Below are positions 1 through 11,957 of a stretch of 64,000 nucleotides of DNA, in pieces (the stretch's first letter is position 1; each line of letters starts with the position of its first letter). The position numbers and the translations under genes were made by a program. The notes below the pieces were generated by a model. That model was not told where the DNA came from. It did not search any database and saw nothing but the letters and a program-made list of their open reading frames with translations. Source of the DNA: Ophioceras dolichostomum (lineage: Eukaryota > Ascomycota > Sordariomycetes > Magnaporthales > Ophioceraceae); the NCBI GenBank assembly GCA_003049485.1, contig PYST01000133.1, positions 1 through 64,000 on the forward strand. The letters are read 5' to 3'.

Positions 1-403
1 TCGTGGTTTCGTTCTCGATGGTACCAGCGGAAGTCTCCATGGCCCGTTCTTGCTGCCAGCAGGTGGTGCAGATTGGTTCTTCTCAGCTTGAATGCGATTG
101 GGCACCTCGTCGCGGCCTTCGTCAGGCCCAGCGCTCTGTATCTGTCCGTGATGTTGGCTGTCCACCAGACTGCATAGTCCTTTCTGGCCTGAAGACGGGC
201 CAGCGAGTGGATTCCTGCGACTGTCGGTAGCGCGCCGTCCGGTATTGGGAGCTCCGCGCCCGCCTTGGCTTGTTGATCCGCTTGTTCATTCCCGGTGATG
301 CCTTTGTGCCCCGGCACCCAGCGGATAGATATGTCGTGGCAGTCCATAGCTGCGTGGACCTCGCGGAACGCTTCTTGAGAGCTAGCTGGAGCTTGTCCTA
401 GCA
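1..403 (-). mobile_element. Non-LTR retrotransposon fragment, RNase H domain (runs off left edge)
   Basis: On the minus strand an uninterrupted frame of about 130 codons runs from near base 403 to the window edge. It contains the RNase H-type stretch IRWVPGHKGITGNEQAD, with the conserved His and Asp region typical of the RNase H domain that follows reverse transcriptase in fungal Tad-like LINEs. A downstream segment rich in Arg, His and Trp (LRRTNLHHLLAARTGHGDF) fits the usual C-terminal tail. No reverse transcriptase is visible because the element continues outside the window or is truncated near 404, where a single N sits. The frame has no stop, so this copy may be fairly young. Family assignment is by motif recognition only; a LINE is much more likely than a cellular RNase H because of the C-terminal tail. 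Confidence 0.75.
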
Positions 404-404
404 N
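404..404. other. Single ambiguous base (N)
   Basis: One undetermined base lies at the boundary where the retroelement frame can no longer be followed. It may hide a frame change or the true end of the element. Confidence 0.95.
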
Positions 405-517
405 CCCCGTCGAAGACTTCCGCTGGAGACCCCAGTCTCCCAATTTAATTTTCAGTATCACATTGGATTTCAAGCTTTCACCACTCCCGTCGAGCAACAC
501 CAATACGAGTCTCAGCA

Positions 518-1491
518 ATGTCGAACGGATCGGGTGCGATGTCGATAGATACCCCTTCGACGAGGGATGACGACAGCGATGACGACAGCGATGAGGGGAG
601 CGGCGGTACAGTTCCTTTGGCTCCCGGGGAGATGCCCGAGAGGTTCCGCGTTTCCCATTGACGCTGCTGTGGTTGCAAGGGCGTCATGGCCACCAAACTC
701 TGCAGCTGCGAAGGAGACGACGCCACTTGCTGGCGCAAAGCCGACCCTTCCGGGGAACGGTGTCGCGACCTCGCCAAGAACGCACCCAGTGTTGGCGAAG
801 AATGCCCTGGCCCCGACAAACACAAAACCTGCTCGTCGTGTGAGCTCGGGCGGATGGGCGGCTACGACAACGATTTCCAAGCTCTGTACACCTTCGTCGG
901 GGCGTCTCGCCGCGGTCTGGGGGATACGGCTCATAGGCTCATGCCGGCGGCCTGGAAGTGCTGCTGCGCGGGCTCTAAATCCCTTCGTCGCTTCGACCGC
1001 CGTCGCCTCTTTTGGAAGTGTGGCACGTGTGGGAACAATCCGTGCCCCAACTGCGTGATACTCAACGATTCCGAAGAGCCACTTACGTTGTTTACGATGA
1101 CGATCAGGACTTGTACAGCGCGATCAAAGAAAGCCTCCCTTCCTTCCTCTCTGATCTGCTGGAGAAGCAGACGCAGGCAGCGGGAGGAGCAGAAAGGGTG
1201 GCCACCGCGGCCGGCAGCGACGTGCTCATCACGATATCCGACTGGATCGAGGCATTCTTGCCTCTGTACACAATGGCGATTCAGCGCCAAGCAGTCTGGA
1301 AATTGTTGCGCAAGCTTAAAATCTTCTCGGAAGAGCCGCACGTGGGCGCCCAGGGGCTGGAACCACCCGCTCGTCCTGCGGTGTTTGCAGCGTATACTGT
1401 AGGGGACAAGGGGGAGGAGTCTACTGCTTGGACGGAGTCGCTGATCAGTAGCACTTCATTGGTTGACGCTGCAGATGTCTGTAAGTGGTAG
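518..1491 (+). pseudogene. Cys-rich hypothetical protein gene, apparently broken
   Basis: Starting at the ATG at 518, an acidic N-terminus (DDDSDDDSDEG) is read in one frame until a TGA at 658-660. The same frame then continues without stops as a Cys-rich segment with RCCGCKG, LCSCEGDDATCW, CSSCELG, WKCCCAG and WKCGTCGNNPCPNC, the pattern of a fungal zinc-binding protein. From about base 1085 the coding-like reading moves to another frame (YVVYDDDQDLYSAIKESLP) and ends at 1489-1491. The frame change could be a 53-nt intron (GT at 1052, AG before GAC), but the donor is weak. The TGA has no usable intron around it, so I read this as a decayed gene or a sequence error. A strong donor-like GTAAGTGG precedes the final stop, so further exons are possible. 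I do not recognise the family. Confidence 0.35.
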
Positions 1492-3946
1492 GCAGGCGGT
1501 TGTCTGGTAAAACAGGAGGAAGGTGGGGACGGAGATACAGGGTTGAACGAACAACGTGACATGGGTATCTATTATATCGTTTTCTTCTACCACAGTCTAA
1601 CTTCCACTAGCTTGGCTTTATTGTGTATTCAGCACTCACACCCGTAGAAGAGTGCCTCCGCCCCTCTGTCTCGCGGCCTTCGTGGCATAGTTGGTCTACA
1701 AAAGCTGTGAGGTTGAGACTTTGAGCTATTTAGGAAGAGACTACTAGTACAATGCGACAGTCGAATCGCAAACACAAGGATAAGATGGAGCCTTCATAGT
1801 GCTGTAGAAACCAGTACCAACTCCGCTCGGAATGATCTCTAGCGGTTCGCGTAAAGCCCCCCGTTGCTCGGGTGTTGCCAAGCTGCATCAAGCGCTTGTA
1901 GCCGAAAATACAGCGACAGGTGAGCACTGGCAAGATGGAAAGAGTGTGCGGGGAAGAATGGCCCTCGGTTCTCCTAGAGCACGTAACATGCTCGTGGGCC
2001 CTTGAATGCAGCGCTTGTCGGGAGAGTGTCATACAGTAGAAGATCAGCCAAAATATGCCGCCGTGGCTGACTGACTGACACTCCTCTGAGCTCAAAGGGC
2101 AAGAGCTTGTTGAGGCGGATCTGCAAAACTGAAAGCGCGTCTCTGGAAAGGGTGCCAATGGTACCGGAAGAGCCGCCGATAAGAGCAATGCTAGCGGCAT
2201 GTCATCCGCCTGCAACCCATTGGGCCATGCATGATACGGACTATGCGTTGCCTTTTCGGTGGCGTCCTCTGTGGTGGTGTAGTGGTGTAGTAGTGTTGTG
2301 TGTTGTAGTTGCACGTTGTAGTTGCACAACATGCTTACATCATTTGCCCCTTTTCCTCAGTCGACTGGAACTTGCCGTCCACACACCACCCGACTAGCCA
2401 ACTGCGCCGTAGCTGGACAGACCATTGTTTCAGGCGGTGGATGTCTGTGTGCCTGTCCTGACTAAGGTTCCCCCCCTCGAAGGGTCCTTAGTACGCCACA
2501 CAATTTGGACCCTTCGTATTTGTTGTTTCTCCTAATCTCATTAATGACGATTTTCGGTCCGTCCCTCGCGGGTTGGGGGATCACCACGCTGCAAAGGCCC
2601 TAGCTCAATCACTTGTGGCTTGTCAGATCCAGAACACCCATAGCTTTGGGATGGAAAACGGAAAGTGTGGAGGTACCTTGTATTTGTAGTCTAAACGGTC
2701 AAACCGGGGGATAGTTCGGGCCCAGTCCGTTTCGGGGTGCAAGAGCACTCCAAAGGCTTGATCAGTGATCACTGGGAATGGCAGTCGAGATATAAGGGAG
2801 GGTGGCCGATGCATTGATACTCTGTGGTTGGGGTTCTCTCGAGCAGTACCCAGGATGTCCTGTTCCTGATCTCGGTTGTAGATCTCAAATTGAGCACGTG
2901 CTGTTTGCCCTTGTGTTGCATGAGAACAATCCGCGTCGTAGGAGCTTCCTCATGCCTAATCCATGTACTTTCTTCTCCACATCTTCGGTCCGCTGGCCCC
3001 TGGTATCTTTCCGTACGGCTGGGGTTTCTGTAGTCCGTTGGTTCCATGGCTTGTAACGACGACGGCAGGCTCCATGAGCCTCTGTCGTTGGGTCTTTCTT
3101 CTCTGTGGTGAAATGGCATTGATGTGGCGCTCTCGTATCTCTGGCCTCTGGAATCTATTGTGTTTGAGCAGTGGCTGGAGCATTGGGCGGGAGTATCGAC
3201 TGCCCCGTGACTTGATTGTCGAGTACGAAGTCGGCTGCCCATTGGATACGTCGATCTTCCGCGAAGAGCAAAGTGGACTAGAGAATCGTTTCTGAAAGAG
3301 GACATGGTACTTATTGTTATAAATGTGCCTGTCCTGGCTTGTTAGCTATTCACCTTTCTGTCCGTTGGGAGTTCGGCATTCGGTAGACGGAATCGTGCAA
3401 TCTACCGTATGTGTGTAGTCGGTTTTTGCCCTGGAGTCCTTGAGCCGCGCGACCGACCTCCGCCCCTGACGATACCGCACTGCTCGATTTTCTCAGGAGT
3501 CTCACGCGTAGGCCGCGCCTATGTTGTTTGTCGTCTTCTGGCTGTTGGCCTTCACAACTTGGGCGGAGGCAGAGCCCGCTAGAAAAACAAGCAAACAAAA
3601 AAAGGAGAAAGGAGAAAAAGAGAGAAAGAATCAACCGGAGGAAACCAAGCTGTGTTGATTGTAAACTGAAGGAGAGATAAGTCAAGACGGTAGTTGAGCG
3701 TTGCCCTCACAAGAGGGACTTCAATGCTTCCTTCCTGCTGTTTACGAATCATCTGAGAACGAATGTGTGGATGATATCAGGCCGAAGAGCCATGAAGTTG
3801 CACACGTGACCGCGCCCTACGTGGGGCTACTTGACGACGGCGAGCCTCTGAATTGCTTCATTCACGAAAAGATTCGTACCAGCCGGAAAGAGAGAATCAA
3901 TATATATCTTTGTTGAAGCAGGATCACCCCCTTTTCGCGCGAAATC
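1492..3946. other. Intergenic, no supported gene
   Basis: Open frames here (for example minus-strand 2769-3305) show no motif I recognise and no clean splice structure. Several frames near 2800-3300 change over short distances, which would fit an old, decayed coding region, but nothing supports a product. Confidence 0.5.
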
Positions 3947-4031
3947 ATGTCCTCACAGTACTTCCACCCTACCAAAGGCCGCAGTCCTCCGGGACTGCAC
4001 TTACACCGTTGGCGGCCCGGGTTTCGACCCC

Positions 4032-4871
4032 ATGAAGGACAATATCATCCGCTTCGACCCCAAAGAGCACGAAGCCCTCGCTAGCATCATCGACCGACCC
4101 TTCGCCAAACCCCCTTCCTGCGGCCTCGGCAAGCTGGGCGTGCTCCTGAACGAGGTCGTCGCCATGATCATCAAGCAGCTGGACCTCGGCTCCGCCTTCG
4201 ACCTCCGGCAGGCCAACCGCGCCGTCCGCGAGGCCGTCTCCAACCTTACCGAGTACCGCGACCTGATCAGGATCGCCCCCTCCTGCCTCCGCGTCCTCCT
4301 CCTGACCGACATCGACCCCCACTACACGCTCGAGCGCCTGCACGAGATGCTCCTGACGGAGCGGTGCGAGACCTGCGGCTGCTCCGCCGGCTTCTTCCTC
4401 TTCCTCCCGGCCGTCAAGCGCCTTTGCTTCGCCTCCGCCACGACGTCGACGCCCGTCTTCCCCCTCGCCGACGCGGCCAGGAACTACAAGGTGGACCCGC
4501 GCCGCATCCGCGAGACGAGCATCCCCGTCATGGACGTCCTGCCCGGCCTGTACGCGGCCGGCGCCGAGGAGATCGTCGACGGCGGACAGTTCTGCCTGGT
4601 CAGGGACGACCTCCTCGCCCCCTTCGCCGCCCGACTCGGTTGGCCCGGCCCGAACCCGGGCCTCCTCCAGCCGTCTCCTCATCGCGTCGAGAAGCAGCTC
4701 CAGCGCCGCCGCCGCCATATGGCCGTCGTCTCCCTCCCATTCCTCGACCAGGCCACCGGCGAGGTCACGACGGGCGTGGTCTGCAAGAAGTGTCACGCCC
4801 ATAGCCCGGCCAGTATGGGTGAGTACTCGCCCGACCACTTCTTCGACGATCATTTCCGGACGTGCGTCTAG
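4032..4871 (+). CDS. F-box-like protein, 279 codons, possibly damaged at both ends
   Basis: The protein contains an F-box-like helix set (LGKLGVLLNEVVAMIIKQLD followed by LRQANRAVREAV) at about residues 37-75, then a Cys pair (CETCGC) and a CKKCHAH motif near the C-terminus. Such proteins usually act as substrate adaptors in SCF ubiquitin ligases; this is inferred from the family. The listed start is the first ATG of the frame, but the frame upstream back to about 3975 also looks coding (CTYTVGGPGFDP). It would join an ATG at 3947 (MSSQYFHPTK) if one A of the AAA at 3974-3976 were absent. At the 3' end the TAG at 4869-4871 is followed in frame by 42 coding-like codons, rich in Glu and GC-rich at third positions, to a TAG at 4998-5000. 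The gene is therefore intact and short, subject to readthrough, or a recent pseudogene. Confidence 0.6.
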   Translation: MKDNIIRFDPKEHEALASIIDRPFAKPPSCGLGKLGVLLNEVVAMIIKQLDLGSAFDLRQANRAVREAVSNLTEYRDLIRIAPSCLRVLLLTDIDPHYTLERLHEMLLTERCETCGCSAGFFLFLPAVKRLCFASATTSTPVFPLADAARNYKVDPRRIRETSIPVMDVLPGLYAAGAEEIVDGGQFCLVRDDLLAPFAARLGWPGPNPGLLQPSPHRVEKQLQRRRRHMAVVSLPFLDQATGEVTTGVVCKKCHAHSPASMGEYSPDHFFDDHFRTCV

Positions 4872-7800
4872 GCCCAGACTCTCTTCCACTCGGAGGAGGT
4901 CGGGCCTCTATCCGAGCGCCACCGCGTGGCCGAGCTGCTGGACGCCGAGGAGGCCGAGATGGAGGAAGAAGCAGAGCTGGTGGAGAAGGAGGAGGAGTAG
5001 GATGGCGAGGCTTGGGAGGAGAAGAACGAGGACGAGGAGAAGTGAGCGGCCGTCGTGATTTTTTTTTGGGAGGCTATGACAGCCAGCCTCGTCTTAGTAG
5101 CATGGCCATGGTGTTTCGGCTTCTTTTTCTTTTCTTATTCTCTTCTGGCAGACCTTCTAAAGAGTCATTTTCAATACAACCGGATGGAGGCGTTGTTGTT
5201 GTGGCTCTCTCACCGTATCCTATACAGGACACTCCTGCTCTCAACAGTCGTCGTGGGTGATATGCATCAAGACATAGCCTCATCACTCTATTGCTCTACA
5301 TCGTCGGCAGCTGGCCGGAGACGCCTTGCTCATGCCAAAACACACCCCTCAAACTTGCGTCCGAGGGCTGGCTTGGTCGTGCAAAGATAATGTGTGCGGA
5401 GTTCCATCTCGGCGGCTGGAAAGATTCAAGGTAGAATAAAATGCCGGACAGGTCATCATTGGAAAGCTGCGTAGGAAAAGAACCGCTAATATCCTCTGCG
5501 TTCGTCCAGCAACTGTGATGCGAACCGGCCTTATGACCGAAACATCGACTACTATGGGCTGGCTTCGCGCTGAAAGCCAGGAAAGAAGGAAGCCGCAGAT
5601 TACCGACCACGATTCAACCACATCAGGTAGCCAAGAGTCTTCCTTTAGCAAAGGCTTTACATCACAAGAGCCGGAAGATGGAGCGAGTACCTATCCTTTC
5701 CTTATTTTTTTTTGCTTGGCAGGCGGGCCCGTAAATGTGATTTCCACCACGCCATCACGGAGATCTCGCTTATTTTCTCGCAACTCCGTCCGCGCGTCTC
5801 CCAAGTCACCCCCGAGTCCGGATGCACGACCTCGCTATCAAGGCAGGAGTCAAAAAAATAGGGGACGGTGACCTACCTGCCTTGTTCGGAGGAAGCGACA
5901 TTGACAGAGCGCCGATAGGTAGGAGGGCGTGTGTTCGAAAGGGGGAAAGTAACAAAGAAGAAACAACCATGCATGGTTCGATGGCGGTGGACGGTCCGCC
6001 GTGGGACGATGGTGCGGCGGGCCCGTGTCTCCGGTTGACCGGAGCTCGTTCGCTGATGACAAGGGAGCAGATTTACCAAAAGGAGGAAGAGTGAGAGGGT
6101 GAGACAGGGGGTTCGAGGTTTTGATGGTGGAATAACCGAGGTTAAGCTGAAGCCCTGCGCCGCCCAGACTTCAATCAGCTAGGCTGACCCTGGAGCTGAA
6201 GCACCATCCATCCATCCATTGAGAAAGCCAGAAACACAACAAAAAACGCCAGTATTGGAGACGAGATCAATTACACACAAAATGAGATCGAAAATAAAAC
6301 CAACGAAAGAGATTGTTCCAAGGATGTCGGATATGCCGGAACGCTCATTCGTTGTGTCTTGCTCTGTTTCGGGCGGGCGACCTGCGTGGGAAGAGGAAAA
6401 GGGCAAATGCAATGCACATGTGCACATTTTTTCCATGCATACAACGTACGATCTTTTTTTGGGTGTGTGTGCCTGTCCAGTGAGCACATGGCAAAAGAAG
6501 CAATAGATGCATTAGCAACGAACGAAGAGCAGCAAATAGGAGCGACGAACGCACCAACCATCTAGATCTGAAAATATTTCTTCTTTCTCACTTACGTACT
6601 TTTGCCACGTGGACCCAAGAGATGCACCCGACGCCACCATGCAGTGATAGGATGAGAGAAAATGTATCAGGTATGGTGTTTGGTGCATGGTGGACGCCGG
6701 ACGTGAGGGGAGGGTGTGATGGTGGCGGGCAGTGGCTGCCCTAGTTCGCCTTGGCTCTAGGCCGGATTCGGCGATGGTGCATGATCCGACGGACTATGTT
6801 CGTCGCCATCCGCCGTGACTATGGGGACGAGATCGGGGTCCCGGGTCCGAGGCTGGCTGGCTGAGGGTGTTTGATTCTATCTATCATGAGCTATTGATGT
6901 TTGTTTATTGAAAGAGTACCTAGTCTTTAGCAGGCTTTTTGATAAAAATGACGGGAAAAACACAACTATTGAGAGTCTCGATGAAGTCATAGATTGTGTG
7001 AGTGAGAGATGCACAACTTTCGTCCGGATGTCGATGGCGCCAGATCTATCGAGAAGGACGGAAAGAGAATCTTACAACTTAGCTTTGGTACGGAGCTTCT
7101 TAGAGTCAAGGAATCAGTGTATGGAGATAAAGAGGCGAGGTTAGGGGTCCTAGTGGCAACAATGAGTCCCAGTTGATCACAGATTCACAGTGTTGGACGA
7201 GCTCTGTTGCTGAGTGAGTGGTGCAACTCGATGCCGCCGCCACACAACCACACGGAGGCCAACTAGAGTGAGATCTCATGACCAATGCCCAGGCCACTTG
7301 CTCATCAGGGTAGTCAAATGTCGATCAGTTGACTTGTGGCACTTCGGGTTTGTGAACAGTCGAGTGACAAACGGTCGAGTCTCGCTGGAGGTACCTTAGC
7401 GGTGCCGTAGAAGTCACTCGGCGGATCTTGTTCACGCAAATATTATCACTGCCATTAAGCTATTTAGTCGGAGTCCTCGCGATAGGCGAGGCACTCTAGT
7501 GGTGACGAGGAGCACCTTCATCTTCAGCTGAGGGCTGCGTGTTTTTCAAAGAGATGCTGAGAACTCGGATAGGCCGAGGAGTGTGGCGAACGTGACATCG
7601 GGTTGGGCTTGGTAGTCTCTCGTTTCATATCATTGGTTGTCGAAGTTGACATGCAGGAAGCTGTGTGTTATTGCCTCATTTTCCACGAGGATCTCATATG
7701 ATCCTTTTTGATGCTCTGTTGAGTTCTAACCGTGCTCTGTTCAGCCGCCTGCCAGTTGTGTGAGGGCAAAGGTCTGTTCAAGCCTCCTCTAAAACAGAAA

Positions 7801-8500
7801 AACAAGCGACGTTCACCTCGATGACAAGGGGAGGCCCCAACCATTACGGCAATGGACGCGTGAATAACAGCCATAATGAAACCTGCTCATGTCTTTGCCG
7901 AGGGAGACGGCTAAGCGGCAGGCCGGTAGTCCTTTAAAGGACAAGGCTTGCTTCTTTTTAGGGCCGAAGGGACCACCGGAGATCAATACTGTGGTAGGGT
8001 CCTCATACTGCTCCCTGTTCGCTGGTCACTCGGCTGACCATGTGTAGAAAGCCAAGCTCAACAAGTGCGTGATTAGTTGTACCATCGTAGGACCAAGAAA
8101 GCATTCCAGAGATCGAAACAAGGATGTGAAAAGGCGCAATCATCATCGAACCAGGATATCTGACGAGGAAATCTGGCGGTTCTGGCTACATAGCCGCCCC
8201 TGAGGACCCGGGATCTGTCTTTGTGCGTATTGCGGCTATTGCCACGTGGGAGCTGCAGGCAACAAGACATTCCATCCCCCCTTCCCGTGGCCCCCGTCCC
8301 TTGTTCTGGGGCGGGCTCCCTGGGTCGATATTTGCGGCCGAGTGCATCCTTCTCGTGCTTTTCTTCTTGCCCTTCCATTCTAACCTTCTTGGTCAGGGAT
8401 GGGAAAGTGCTCAGCTTGGCTGACCACACCATGTTTGTTGCGTGCAGGATTAGAGACGAATCCGATATATCGCTCACCGACCAGGGAGGGGGGGCGTGTG

Positions 8501-8504
<4 letters not shown>

Positions 8505-8547
<43 letters not shown>
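8505..8547. repeat. (GA)n microsatellite
   Basis: An uninterrupted run of GA dinucleotides covers 43 bases. It is read as alternating Glu-Arg on the plus strand and Ser-Leu on the minus strand, which explains the long but meaningless open frames around it. Confidence 0.97.
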
Positions 8548-8551
<4 letters not shown>

Positions 8552-10193
8552 CCAACAGCGTTCCTCCCGGAGCACTCCCCGAAAAAAAAGAAGAAAGAAA
8601 GAAAGGAGAATATGCAGAAGAACCCAGTCCACGTTGCGCCGTACACGTAGCCTCGGTAATCGCCCCCTGCTCAGGCAGCGGGAGAGCCGCATGGCACGTT
8701 GGCACACATCCTAGACATCCTTTCTCCCGAAGCCTGGGCGAGATCTTAGCACAGAAAACAGAAGAAAACGAAACCAAGACGTTCGATGGAGACTGCATTC
8801 CTCTGGGCGTGCCCGCACGCCGCATAAGCCTTTGCCCCACAGATGAAATGTCTCCAACGTATACCGCGCCTTTTGAACAGCGTATTGGGTCTGCCTGATG
8901 TTGAGTAGTAGGATTTGCCTAAGCCCTGTCAAGGAGTCTCACTTTCGGCTCCTCAAGGAAGCGCGTCCACGGACGCTAGAAGGCAAATCCATAGACGCTA
9001 GTGGGAGAGCTAACAAAAGAAGAAGCGAGGAGACGAATGACAAGCCGTTGGTTGGCTGGCACAAAGGAATTCAGGGCTCTGCGCTGTTCTTCGGTGGGTG
9101 GTCATCAGCTGGCGGCGATTTTAGCGTCCAGCATCGTTGGTTGTTGGCTGCTACAAGCGCTGGAGCCAGGCCAGTCCAAACCGCTCCATGGCTGACTTGA
9201 CCAAAAGCGCCCCGTAGTTTCTTTGGAGGTCAGCACAGGCTTCCAGCAGGGCTCCCCGCAGCGGGGACGTGCTGTTTGCCCCAGCCCCCTTCTCCGCAAC
9301 CCCAAACCAAACCCCAGCTTTTTGCACTCAACTGACAACATGGACCTTGGGGTAAATCAGGCCAGAACAGTCCAGCGCTCTCCACAAAAAAGATAACGTT
9401 TGGTACGGGGTTTCTGACGTTGTGCGGTGCGGTGGACCCGCCGCTGACTTCAGGTCATCCATCATCTTATGAAATGTTATCTTTTTTCCACTCGTGAATT
9501 TCTCATCAACTGTTCTCTTCCCAGGGGAAAAAATAAAGCGCTCGTCTCGTCTTTTCTCGGCACGGCTCTCGGGGCTCCGTACTTTCGTCTAAAGTCCGGG
9601 GGAAAGAAAGGTGGTGGGAGGTGGGATGCCGAGTCTCGCAACCCCGCTCCTGCTTTTTCTTTCACTGATGATGATCAATTTGGGGGCATTGACTGGAAGG
9701 CACCAATGATAGACCAATTTAGCGCCGTATCACCCACCCACTCACCTCCTCCTCTCTCCCCGCAAACACCCCCGAGAAGGGGACGCCGAATCGCTAGCGT
9801 CTCTGGTCGTCGCGAGTGGACTCCTTCGGGAGATGAGAGGGAAACAAAGCAAGACGCCAACCTGATGGTCTAGCCCCAACCCCAGCAGCCCAGCTGGGAC
9901 TTTTGGTGATCTTGCTCGTGCGCAGTTGGTGGTCATGTGGACAGCAAAGAGGGGACGATTTCCGTTTGATGGGAAAAACCAATGAACCATTTCGTACGGC
10001 GGATGGGCCGATTTGCTCATGCCTTTTTTGTCAAGCAGGCAAGCCCCGGCGGCGCCGTACAAAAAAAATGCCGAGCTTCGATGCTGATGACGGGGCCAAG
10101 AAGCGACGAATTGCCACGTGCTCAACCGCAGATCCGTCCCGCGTCCGTCTTGCTTTTCGGTGTGATATCCCTCTTCGCGAACTGCTTCTGGAA

Positions 10194-10238
10194 GGTGTGT
10201 GTGTGTGTTTGCGTGTGTGTGCTGTGTGTGGATGTGTG
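10194..10238. repeat. (TG)n-rich imperfect microsatellite
   Basis: Interrupted runs of GTGTGTGT with single-base breaks cover about 45 bases. Confidence 0.85.
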
Positions 10239-11852
10239 ATCGGCCTTGCCTGGTGTGCGATGGAGACCCTGTAGTTAGTGGCTGGGCAGCGTCCCCTTTC
10301 CCCAGTTCACCGTTTTGCTCCTCACGGAAGGGCTCACGCCCGAGCCCCCAGCGTTTTCTGTTTTGGCTCCCGTCGTGATCATCGCACTAGATCAGAACTG
10401 GAACACTAGCTCAGAGCACTAGATCAGAGCTAGAATTAAGCGTGAGAGAGGGGTCCTTTCCGAACTGAACGGCTGCCCACATGGGTTTTGTGAGAGCCCA
10501 GGAGATAAGGAGGGAGGGTCATAGGCTCAGCCTACATACGAAGGAACACATTTTCATAGGCACATGGGGACGGGCGGCAGGGACGGGGACGGGTGATGGC
10601 AGGTTCTGACGCAGTCACGTGGCAAGCGAACCCGAATTCTCTCGGAGAACCCTTTTTGCGAGCATCAAGCATCCGTGTTCCGTCCACCCAATAATCAGGA
10701 TTGATCGTCGGTTCCTCGTTTGTTTTACGGGCAGGCTCTTCCAACGCCAGGCCATACGGGTAACGGGCAAGGATGAGCAAAACAGGCGGAATAGCCACGC
10801 GAACACGCTCTATTTTAGCTTCAGCCGCAGGACTTGTCCGTCAGCCGGCAATGTTCGTTTCACAATCGTACCTACCACCTATGGAGGTGCAAGGTGAGGT
10901 GTCTATTTAGGGGGGACTTGCGAGCGATCCATTCCTGTCTGCTAAATACCCACGTCCCAGCCCCCGACAAGCGGCCATTCAGGCCAGTCAGGTGTGCGGT
11001 GTGTCCCCTCTGTCATTGGGCCCCTGCAGCCAAGTGTCGTGTGAGTGGTGCTGTCTGCCGTGGTTTGTCTAAAACAAAACGACAATCAAGCAAATATCTC
11101 TGAGCATCAGGGGTGTTGAGACCCTTGTTTTTCCTGGCGTTCCGCAGGATTGGATCCGTGTGGACGGGGAGACGACTTGTGCTCTGCGAGGCCAGACAAA
11201 CAGATGCGCTGTCATTCGACGAGTGGTTGGACACGTGCCGCGTTGTCTTTCTTCGGATGCTGATGTGATGCCAATCAGTTGTGCTGGCTGGTGCTGTTGG
11301 CAGCATCAAAGGCAAAGAGATAGACCCCTATTTCGGCCCCCAGTTGTGTTAGGGGCAGTGTGTTGGATGCGAGCGGTACCGGGAACAGTCGGCCAGGGCC
11401 ACACACCAGCATCGTGTCGGGAAGCTTCTCTCAGTGTTCTGGAAGCTGTTGCGATCTTGGCTCGCGCTGTCTCTCTCTTTTTTCGCACTGACAATTGAGA
11501 ACCTCCGTGCGTACGCAGCACGCCCCCTCGATCACATCGTGCACTAGCGGCAGTGTAGAACCAGGACCCTGAGGCACACAAACGCACGTTCACACACCGA
11601 AAAGAAAAAAAAAACCTCGTGGCATCTCGGCTGTCGCTCCGGCTTGTGTGTGCGGGATCGTGTGTCCCTCCTCGTGGGCGTGTGACCAAGCCGTGAGCAC
11701 GACACGACCCGAAGACCCGTCTCCGATATCCTCGTCGCCATGTGGCTTTTTTCCTCTAGTTCGGCGCTCCGATCGTCGTGCCATGCTGCCATGCCCATGC
11801 CATGGCCTGCCCATGTTCTTGCCATGTGTCCGGGCTGCATCTCCCACGAGGA

Positions 11853-11957
11853 CGATGTGCACACTCCGACGGGNNNNNNNNNNNNNNNNNNNNNNNNNNN
11901 NNNNNNNNNNNNNNNNNNNNNNNNNNNNNNNNNNNNCGATGTGCACACTCCGACGGG
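11853..11957. repeat. 21-bp direct repeats flanking an assembly gap
   Basis: The same 21 bases occur at 11853-11873 and 11937-11957, immediately before and after a run of 63 N (11874-11936). The second copy runs into GGGC repeats. The period of 84 suggests a tandem array that the assembly could not resolve, or an artificial duplication at a scaffold join. Confidence 0.9.
11874..11936. other. Assembly gap (63 N)
   Basis: Undetermined bases. The true length is unknown because the flanks are identical. Confidence 0.99.

Noticed and set aside
3969..4889. 306-codon minus-strand frame opposite the F-box-like gene
   Set aside because: It is Gly/Glu/Val/Asp-rich, as expected for the antisense of GC-rich codons, and has no motif; the plus strand has the F-box-like helices and Cys pairs.
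8073..8840. 255-codon minus-strand and 225-codon plus-strand frames around 8.5 kb
   Set aside because: Both are held open by the (GA)n microsatellite and lack any other coding feature.
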